10,348 bases of DNA, taken from the NCBI GenBank assembly GCA_010030955.1, contig RHBP01000058.1:1-10348 (forward strand). The letters run 5' to 3'. Below are positions 5,478-10,348 of this stretch, piece after piece; positions within the stretch are counted from its first letter, which is position 1, and every line of letters begins with the position of its first letter. A program made the position numbers and the translations under genes. Below the pieces are notes generated by a model that was not told where the DNA came from, made no database searches, and saw only the letters and a program-made list of their open reading frames with translations. The stretch is from Synechococcaceae bacterium WBB_10_009 (GTDB lineage Bacteria; Cyanobacteriota; Cyanobacteriia; PCC-6307; Cyanobiaceae).

Positions 5478-7399
5478 CGGGCCACCGCCCGGGCCAGCCC
5501 ATCGCGGCTGGCCAACCCCTCCAGGGCCGCCAGGGGCAACCCCCCCGCCGGCGGCCCCACCGGCAGCTTGGGCAGGGCTGGATCCTCCAACCGGAACACC
5601 GGCAGCTGCCGCAGACCATTGGGCCGCAGCTGGTCCTCCAGCTGCGACAGGTTGGCGTCCGCCGCCAGCCACACCAGCTCGGCGCGGCGGCACTCGGCCA
5701 GGGGCAGCTCGGGGCCGCCGGCGCTGATGCCCCGCTGCAGATCCGCCAGGGTCACCAGGCCCGCCACCCAGCCGTCGGCCTCCAGCACCAGGCAGTGGCC
5801 ATGGGCCTCGAGCAGCTGGTTGAGGGCATCCGCGGCCGGAGTGTCGCTGGGGAGCACCAGCGGCGCCTCCGGCTCGAAGGCCTCCTGCACGGGGATTCGG
5901 GCCAGGTCGCCGCGGCGCTGCTCCTCCGCCAGGTCGGGCCCCAGCAGACCCGGATCCGCCAGCCCCTGCCAGCGCTCCACCAGGGCCGCACTCAGGCCCG
6001 CCGCCGCCATCAACGGCAGCACGATGCGGATGTCGTGGGTGAGCTCAAACAGCAACAGCAGGGCGGTGAGCGGCGCCCGGGCGCTGCCCGCCAGCACCGC
6101 CGCCATGCCCACCATCGCGTAGGCCGGCGGCTCGGCCACCGGCAGCTGCAGCAGCCCATCCCCCAGCAGCTGGCCATAGACATTGCCCAGCACCGCCCCC
6201 AGGAACAGCGAGGGGGCGAAGCCACCGCCCACGAACCCGGTGGCGCTGCTCAGGCCGGTGGCCAGCAGCTTCACCAGCAGCAGCCCCAGCAGGCTCACCA
6301 GGGCGATGCCCCCCTCGCGGCCCAGCAGGGCACCGATGGTGTCGTAGCCCACCCCTAGAACCTGGGGGAAGCCGAGGGCCATCAGCCCCAGCCCCAGGCC
6401 ACCGAGGCCGGTGAGCGCCCAGGGGGGCAGGCGGCGGAACCAGCGCTGCACCGCCTCGCTGCGGCCCGCCGCCAGCAGCTTCACCAGCGCCAGGGACATG
6501 CCGCTGGCCACCAGCCCCAGGCCCAGGTAGAGGGGCATTTCCAGGGGGGAGCGCACCTCGTAGGCGGGCAGCCGGAAGATCGGCTCATCCCCGAGGGCCA
6601 ATTGGGTCACCAGGGAGGAGGCCACCGCCGCCACCAGCACGGCCCGCACGCTGGGGCGCCCCGGGATGGTGCTGTAGCTGCCCTCAAAGGCAAAAAACAG
6701 GCCGGCGATCGGTGCCTTGAAACCCGCCGCCAGACCCGCCGCCACCCCGGCCGCCACCAGGGCCTTCTGGGATTCCGGGGCCAGCCCCCCGCGGTTGGCC
6801 ACCCACAGGCCGATGTTGCCGCCGCTCTCCACGCTGGGGCCCTCCGGCCCGAGGGAGGCGCCGCTGCCCAGGCTGAGGGAGGCGGTGATCAGCCGCAGCA
6901 GGGGCAGCCGCGGCGCCGGCTGCACGCTGCCATCGGCCATCGACATCAAACTCGGCAGGCTGGGGCCCAGCTCACCGCCGAACTGCCGCAGCAGGCCCAC
7001 CACCAAGCCCCCCAACAGGGGCACCAGCACCACCGGCCACGACGACAGCCACAGGGGCAGGGGATCCCCCGGCAGGGGAATCGGCTCGGGCGGCGCCGGC
7101 GGAGGAGGCAGGAACCCCAGGCCCCCCAGGCCGATCTGCAGCAGGGCCCCCAGGGGCGTGCCGGCGGGCACCGGTTCCGGCGGGGGGGGCGGCGGCGGCG
7201 GCGGAGCGGTGCTGAACAGCCCCATCAGCCCCTCCACCACCGGGCCAAACAGGAAGTTGTTGATGAAGCCGATCAGGTAGTGGAAGCCCACCACCGCCAG
7301 CCCCGTGAGCACCCCCACCAGGGCAGCCCAGGCCAGCAGGCTCCACTGGAAGGGCAGCGGCCGCAGCTCCGCGGGAGACTCCGCCGGAGCGTCGGCCAT
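5441..7399 (-). CDS. ClC-family chloride channel/transporter with C-terminal CBS region
   Basis: This 652-residue inner-membrane protein is a ClC anion channel or Cl-/H+ antiporter. Diagnostic segments are GSGASLGPEGPSVESGG (residues 178-194, containing the gating glutamate E186), APIAGLFFAFEG (229-240), and GGGFAPSLFLGAVLG (391-405), followed by a final LTALLLLFELTHDIRIVLPL helix. Residues about 498-640 form a CBS-domain pair, probably an adenine-nucleotide or ionic sensor. Two features are odd. The position matching the E. coli internal proton glutamate (E203) is glycine (G240, next to E239), and a proline-rich insert with nine consecutive prolines (66-74) and a second proline cluster (98-116) lies between the first and second helix regions. 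I chose the ATG at 7399; upstream in-frame sequence overlaps hemC and has no family similarity. The gene starts 19 bases after the hemC stop, so they are probably cotranscribed. Confidence 0.92.
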   Translation of the reverse strand: MADAPAESPAELRPLPFQWSLLAWAALVGVLTGLAVVGFHYLIGFINNFLFGPVVEGLMGLFSTAPPPPPPPPPEPVPAGTPLGALLQIGLGGLGFLPPPPAPPEPIPLPGDPLPLWLSSWPVVLVPLLGGLVVGLLRQFGGELGPSLPSLMSMADGSVQPAPRLPLLRLITASLSLGSGASLGPEGPSVESGGNIGLWVANRGGLAPESQKALVAAGVAAGLAAGFKAPIAGLFFAFEGSYSTIPGRPSVRAVLVAAVASSLVTQLALGDEPIFRLPAYEVRSPLEMPLYLGLGLVASGMSLALVKLLAAGRSEAVQRWFRRLPPWALTGLGGLGLGLMALGFPQVLGVGYDTIGALLGREGGIALVSLLGLLLVKLLATGLSSATGFVGGGFAPSLFLGAVLGNVYGQLLGDGLLQLPVAEPPAYAMVGMAAVLAGSARAPLTALLLLFELTHDIRIVLPLMAAAGLSAALVERWQGLADPGLLGPDLAEEQRRGDLARIPVQEAFEPEAPLVLPSDTPAADALNQLLEAHGHCLVLEADGWVAGLVTLADLQRGISAGGPELPLAECRRAELVWLAADANLSQLEDQLRPNGLRQLPVFRLEDPALPKLPVGPPAGGLPLAALEGLASRDGLARAVARQLTSLASMVVR

Positions 7400-7418
7400 C
7401 AGCTCAGCTGCGGGGAAC

Positions 7419-8372
7419 TCAGGCCTCAGGCCGGACGGTTGCAAAGATCTCCTCCAGGATCTCCCCCGCACCCTGGGCCCGCAACCGGTGCGCCAGGGCG
7501 ATGCCGATCGCCTCAGGGTCGGCCTGGGGGCCGCGCACCTCATCGCGGATCAGCCGCACCCCATCCAGGCTGGCCACCATGCCGGTGAGCACCAGCTCAT
7601 CGCCCTCGAAGCGGGTGTTGACGCCGATGGGCACCTGGCAGCCGCCCTCCAGCTGGCGCAGGAAGGCCCGCTCCGCCAGGCAGCGGCGGGCGGTGGGCAG
7701 GTGCTCCAGCACCTTGATCTGCTCGAGCACGGCGGTGTCGCCCTCGCGGCATTCGATGCCCAAAGCCCCCTGGCCCACGGCATGCAGGGAGATCGAAGGG
7801 TCGATCAGCTCGTGGATGCGGTCGCCCAGGCCCAGGCGGCCCAGGCCGGCGGCCGCCAGGATCAGGCAGTCGAATTCGCCGGAGTCGAGCTTTTCCAGGC
7901 GGGTGATCACGTTGCCGCGCACGTCCTTGAAGGTGAGGTGCGGGAAGTGGTGGCGCAGCTGGGCCAGGCGGCGCAGGGAGCTGGTGCCCACCACGGCCCC
8001 CTCCGGCAGGGTGGCCAGGGTCTTGTCCTGATGCTTGGCGTGCACCACCAGGGCATCGGCGGGGTCCTCCCGCTCGGTGACGCAGCCCAGCATCAGCCCC
8101 TCGGGCAGGTTGGTGGGCAGGTCCTTGAGGCTGTGGACGGCGATGTCCGCCCGGTCCACCAGCATCTGGGCCTCCAGCTCCTTGGTGAACAGGCCCTTGT
8201 CACCGATTTTGGCCAGCGCCACATCGAGGATCTTGTCCCCCTGGGTGGCCATCGCTTCGATGCTGATCTCCAGGCCGGGATGGGCCTTGGCCAGCTCATC
8301 GCGCACCCAGTGGGTCTGCACCATGGCCAGCTGGCTGCGGCGGGAGGCAATGCGCAGTTGGGATGCGGCCAT
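7419..8372 (-). CDS. hemC: porphobilinogen deaminase (hydroxymethylbilane synthase)
   Basis: This 317-residue cytosolic enzyme joins four porphobilinogen molecules into hydroxymethylbilane, an early step of heme and chlorophyll synthesis. Family motifs are intact: RIASRRSQLAMVQ (residues 7-19), AVHSLKDLP with catalytic D84 (78-86), GTSSLRR (129-135), KDVRGNVITRL (149-159) and FLRQLEGGCQVPIG (237-250). Within the last, C245 attaches the dipyrromethane cofactor. The length is normal. The ATG at 8372 is the natural start because the first conserved strand begins a few residues later. It lies 94 bases from the upstream DUF1824 stop; this gap contains a 7-bp-stem hairpin and a possible TAGGCT -10 element on the minus strand, so it may have its own promoter. 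Nearness of hemC and rpoD is a gene order I recall from marine picocyanobacteria. Confidence 0.97.
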   Translation of the reverse strand: MAASQLRIASRRSQLAMVQTHWVRDELAKAHPGLEISIEAMATQGDKILDVALAKIGDKGLFTKELEAQMLVDRADIAVHSLKDLPTNLPEGLMLGCVTEREDPADALVVHAKHQDKTLATLPEGAVVGTSSLRRLAQLRHHFPHLTFKDVRGNVITRLEKLDSGEFDCLILAAAGLGRLGLGDRIHELIDPSISLHAVGQGALGIECREGDTAVLEQIKVLEHLPTARRCLAERAFLRQLEGGCQVPIGVNTRFEGDELVLTGMVASLDGVRLIRDEVRGPQADPEAIGIALAHRLRAQGAGEILEEIFATVRPEA

Positions 8373-8434
8373 CGGGAAGCGGAGCCGGCCGCGCAGGCCG
8401 CAGAAGTTCAGCCGCCCAGCCTAAGGATCGGTGT

Positions 8435-8453
8435 GCCCGGAACGGATCCGGGC
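8435..8453 (-). other. intergenic hairpin between DUF1824 gene and hemC
   Basis: GCCCGGA (8435-8441) and TCCGGGC (8447-8453) form a perfect 7-bp stem with a 5-base loop. It lies 14 bases after the DUF1824 stop and about 62 bases before the hemC start, in transcription order. No T-rich run follows on either strand, so it does not qualify as a classical intrinsic terminator. It may partially attenuate readthrough or stabilise an RNA end. Confidence 0.4.
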
Positions 8454-8466
8454 CGCCAACTCGTGA

Positions 8467-8883
8467 TCAGCCGTCGTGTTGGGCCAGCAGATCGAGGGGC
8501 AATGGCCCCCAGGTGTCCTCCGCCTCGGGGTGCACGGCGCCGTGGCCGGTGATCAGGATCCCCTCGCCGAGGCCCGCTTCGCGGCGCACCAGGAAGCGGC
8601 CGCTGTTCTGGTTGCCCTTGAGGAACACCGGCCCCTCGATGCTGGCCAGGGCTTCACCGGCGGGGTCCAGCTCGAGGGGGGGCCAACCCAGGCTCCCCTC
8701 GCAGGCCCGCAGGGCATCCACGGCCGCCGCCGCCGAGGGGGCCATCACGCCGATGGTGAACCATGCGCAGGGGGCCATGGCCGCCTGCAGCTCCTGGCGC
8801 AGGGCGGCTCGCGCGTCGGCCCCCAGGGCCGGGGCACTGCGCAGCCCGCACAGGGCCTTGAGGGGGGAGAGGCCGTCAGCCAT
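8467..8883 (-). CDS. DUF1824 family protein (cyanobacterial, function unknown)
   Basis: This 138-residue soluble protein matches the cyanobacterial DUF1824 family, which has no established function. Recognisable features are ALCGLRSA near the N-terminus, a Met/Ala-rich strand-helix region with WFTIGVMAPSAAAAVDALRA (the usual 'lGi.a.s...al.aL..y' region), EGPVFLKGNQNSGRFLVR, GEGILITGHG and the closing WGPLPLDLL. I chose the ATG at 8883; a TTG six codons upstream is possible but adds nothing conserved. It starts 60 bases after the TAA of the repaired glycosyltransferase frame and ends 94 bases before hemC, all on the minus strand. If the glycosyltransferase frameshift were real, that gene's altered tail would overlap the first codons of this one by eight bases. 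No enzymatic motif is evident. Confidence 0.85.
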   Translation of the reverse strand: MADGLSPLKALCGLRSAPALGADARAALRQELQAAMAPCAWFTIGVMAPSAAAAVDALRACEGSLGWPPLELDPAGEALASIEGPVFLKGNQNSGRFLVRREAGLGEGILITGHGAVHPEAEDTWGPLPLDLLAQHDG

Positions 8884-8896
8884 GGCACGCCAGGGG

Positions 8897-8919
8897 AACA
8901 AACGCCGGCCCGCAGCCGG
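8897..8919 (-). terminator. weak candidate terminator after glycosyltransferase gene
   Basis: On the minus strand CCGGC-TGCGG-GCCGG (8919 down to 8905) forms a 5-bp GC stem with a 5-base loop, followed by C then GTTTGTT. It lies 24 bases after the TAA of the repaired GT2-GtrA frame and just before the DUF1824 start. The stem is short and the T-run interrupted, so termination would be partial at best. Confidence 0.3.
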
Positions 8920-8943
8920 ATGGCCTTCGAGTCTGCCTGGCCC

Positions 8944-10048
8944 TTAGGGGGTGTTCCAGACGAAGCGGCTGCTGGCGGCGTAGTTCCACACGAACACCAC
9001 CAAGATGCCCGCCAGCTGGGCCCAGAGGGTGTCGCGGGCCACGAAGCTGTAGAAGGCGGAGGCCAGGCCCACATTGGCCAGCACCGGCAGCGACGCCACC
9101 AGCAGAAACTTGAGCAGCCCGCAGCCCCTGCAGCAGCTTCAGCCCCCGCAGGCGCTGGAAGCGGAAGGTGAGGGCGTTGTTGATCAGGTAGTTGGAGCTG
9201 GCGGCCCCCACCACCGCCAAGGGCAGGGCCCGTTCAAAACCGAGGCCGGCCAGTTGCATCAACCCCTGGGTGAGGGCCAGCTGCACCACCACGCCGCTGG
9301 CCCCCACGAGCCCGAAGCTGATGGCCCGCCGCGGCAGCAGCCGCAGGCTGAGGCTGTGCAGGATCGAGATCAGGAAATCCCAGAAGATGGCCAGATCGAG
9401 CTTGGAGCTGCCGTAGGTGCGGGGCTGAAACCGCAGCGGCACCTCGGCGGTGCGCAGGCGGCCGCGGCTCACCGCCAGCAGCTCAAACAAAAACTTGAAG
9501 CCGTTCACATCCACGGCGCGGATCACCGGCAGCAGCGGTTCGAGCCGCAGGGCAAAAAAGCCGCTCATGTAATCGCTCAGCTGGCCGTAGGCGGCGGGCA
9601 GGCTGAAGCGGGCCCAGGCGTTGGCCCAGGTGGAGCCGGTTTCGCGGCGGCCGCTGAGGCCCTGGATGCTGGCCTCCGGGTGGAAGCGGCTGCCGATCAC
9701 CAGATCGAGATCGCCCTGCAGCAGGGTGTCGAGGGCCCGCTCCACGCTGGCGGGTTCGTGCTGGCCGTCGCTGTCCATCACCACCGCGACATCACCGGTG
9801 GCATCGAGCAGGCCCTCCTTGATGGCGCTGGCCAGGCCGGAGCGCCCCACCCGCCGCACCAACCGCAGCCGCGGCTCACCATGGGCCAGCTGGCGCACCA
9901 GATCGGCGGTGCCGTCGGTGGAGTCGTCATCCACCACCAGAATTTCCAGGTCGAAGCGGCGCTGCAGCCCCAGCAACTGGGCCAGCAGCGGCTCGAGGTT
10001 GCCCCGCTCGTTGTAGGTGGGCAACACGATCGATACCCGCGGGGCCAT
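8944..10048 (-). CDS. GT2 polyprenyl-phosphate glycosyltransferase fused to GtrA-like membrane domain (one-base frameshift near 9118)
   Basis: The N-terminal half is a family 2 glycosyltransferase of the dolichol/undecaprenyl-phosphate mannosyl- or glucosyltransferase type: VSIVLPTYNERGN (residues 5-17), DDDSTDGT (40-47), MDSDGQHEP (91-99, with the metal-binding D92/D94), VIGSRF (117-122) and VNGFKFLFELL (181-191). From about residue 243 a GtrA-like four-helix membrane domain begins (FGLVGASGVVVQLALTQGL, then VVGAASSNYLINNALTFRF). The product would load a sugar onto a lipid carrier for envelope polysaccharide or glycolipid synthesis. After RGLKLLQGLR (about residue 310) the frame turns into low-complexity Gly/Arg sequence, while the next frame continues the domain: LLKFLLVASLPVLANVG...ILVVFVWNYAASSRFVW, ending in TAA at 8944. 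Removing one base, for example from the CCC at 9118-9120, restores a 367-residue protein; unrepaired, the frame runs on to 8876. I chose ATG 10048; a TTG at 10060 is less likely. There is no Shine-Dalgarno sequence. Confidence 0.85.
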
Positions 10049-10056
10049 GGCAGCGC

Positions 10057-10090
10057 TCAAAACAAAGCCGGCGGGTGCACCGCCGGCGGC
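10057..10090 (-). terminator. intrinsic terminator downstream of rpoD
   Basis: Read on the minus strand, GCCGGCGG (10087-10080), a 5-base loop TGCAC, and CCGCCGGC (10074-10067) form a perfect 8-bp GC stem followed by TTTGTTTTG (10066-10058). This is a good Rho-independent terminator 20 bases after the rpoD stop codon. Its T-run ends only about ten bases before the ATG of the glycosyltransferase gene. Confidence 0.8.
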
Positions 10091-10091
10091 A

Positions 10092-10107
10092 AAACCGGAG
10101 CTCCGGT

Positions 10108-10109
<2 letters not shown>
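10092..10109 (-). terminator. perfect 18-base palindrome overlapping the rpoD stop, probable first hairpin of a tandem terminator
   Basis: AAACCGGAG-CTCCGGTTT (10092-10109) is a perfect 18-base palindrome whose outer bases lie in the rpoD TAA stop codon. On the minus strand it can fold as a 7-bp stem with an AGCT loop and is followed by one more T (TTTT in total), then directly by the 8-bp GC hairpin. It most likely acts as the first of two stacked terminator hairpins; as a DNA palindrome it could also be a dimeric protein site. Confidence 0.55.

Positions 10110-10348
<239 letters not shown>

Noticed and set aside
5429..6358. 309-codon Gln-rich open frame on the plus strand
   Set aside because: Antisense shadow of the ClC gene produced by high GC and frequent CTG/CAG codons.
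7180..7205. GGC-repeat tract as a regulatory or mobile repeat
   Set aside because: It is in frame within the ClC gene and simply encodes the polyproline run.
7305..8552. 415-codon open frame on the plus strand across hemC
   Set aside because: Shadow of hemC and both its flanking gaps; the hemC frame on the minus strand has every catalytic motif.

Overview
The window comes from a high-GC picocyanobacterium of the Synechococcus/Cyanobium type. This rests on the strong C/G third-position bias, a DUF1824 protein (a cyanobacterial family), a RpoD-type sigma factor and hemC close together on one strand, and very short intergenic gaps. The content is mostly core housekeeping. I see no CRISPR array, insertion sequence, prophage, tRNA or rRNA, no defence or biosynthetic cluster, and no gene-free stretch longer than about 110 bases.

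The left end is not natural. Bases 1-19 are exactly the Tn5 mosaic end used in transposase-based sequencing libraries. Bases 20 to about 325 encode the middle of a SURF1-like cytochrome oxidase assembly protein with different codon use, probably actinobacterial. At about 320-331 this runs in frame into the C-terminal third of the cyanobacterial disaggregase ClpB. The resulting 285-residue open frame is a chimera of adapter, foreign fragment and ClpB, not a new fusion protein.

Layout after that: clpB 3' end (+); a minus-strand pair of pterin carbinolamine dehydratase and a YjbQ-type protein; a divergent plus-strand pair of a small secreted four-cysteine protein and a DCC-family (DUF393) thiol protein with overlapping stop and start; a converging DUF2721 membrane protein (-); a plus-strand run of an OsmC-like protein, an M32 carboxypeptidase and inorganic pyrophosphatase. 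The rest is on the minus strand, in transcription order from the right edge: the 3' end of rpoD, a tandem-hairpin terminator, a GT2 glycosyltransferase fused to a GtrA-like membrane domain (broken by one extra base), DUF1824, hemC and a ClC-type chloride transporter.

The genes cover separate housekeeping jobs: protein rescue (ClpB), pterin recycling, peroxide or thiol handling (OsmC, DCC protein), peptide turnover (M32), pyrophosphate removal, tetrapyrrole synthesis (HemC), anion transport (ClC), envelope glycolipid or polysaccharide assembly (GT2-GtrA) and transcription initiation (RpoD). I found no convincing undescribed multi-gene system. The points most worth a second look are the chimeric left end, the frameshift in the glycosyltransferase, the ClC protein's apparent loss of the internal proton glutamate plus its proline-rich loop, and the small secreted protein with a duplicated CPxG...C motif coupled to a DCC protein.
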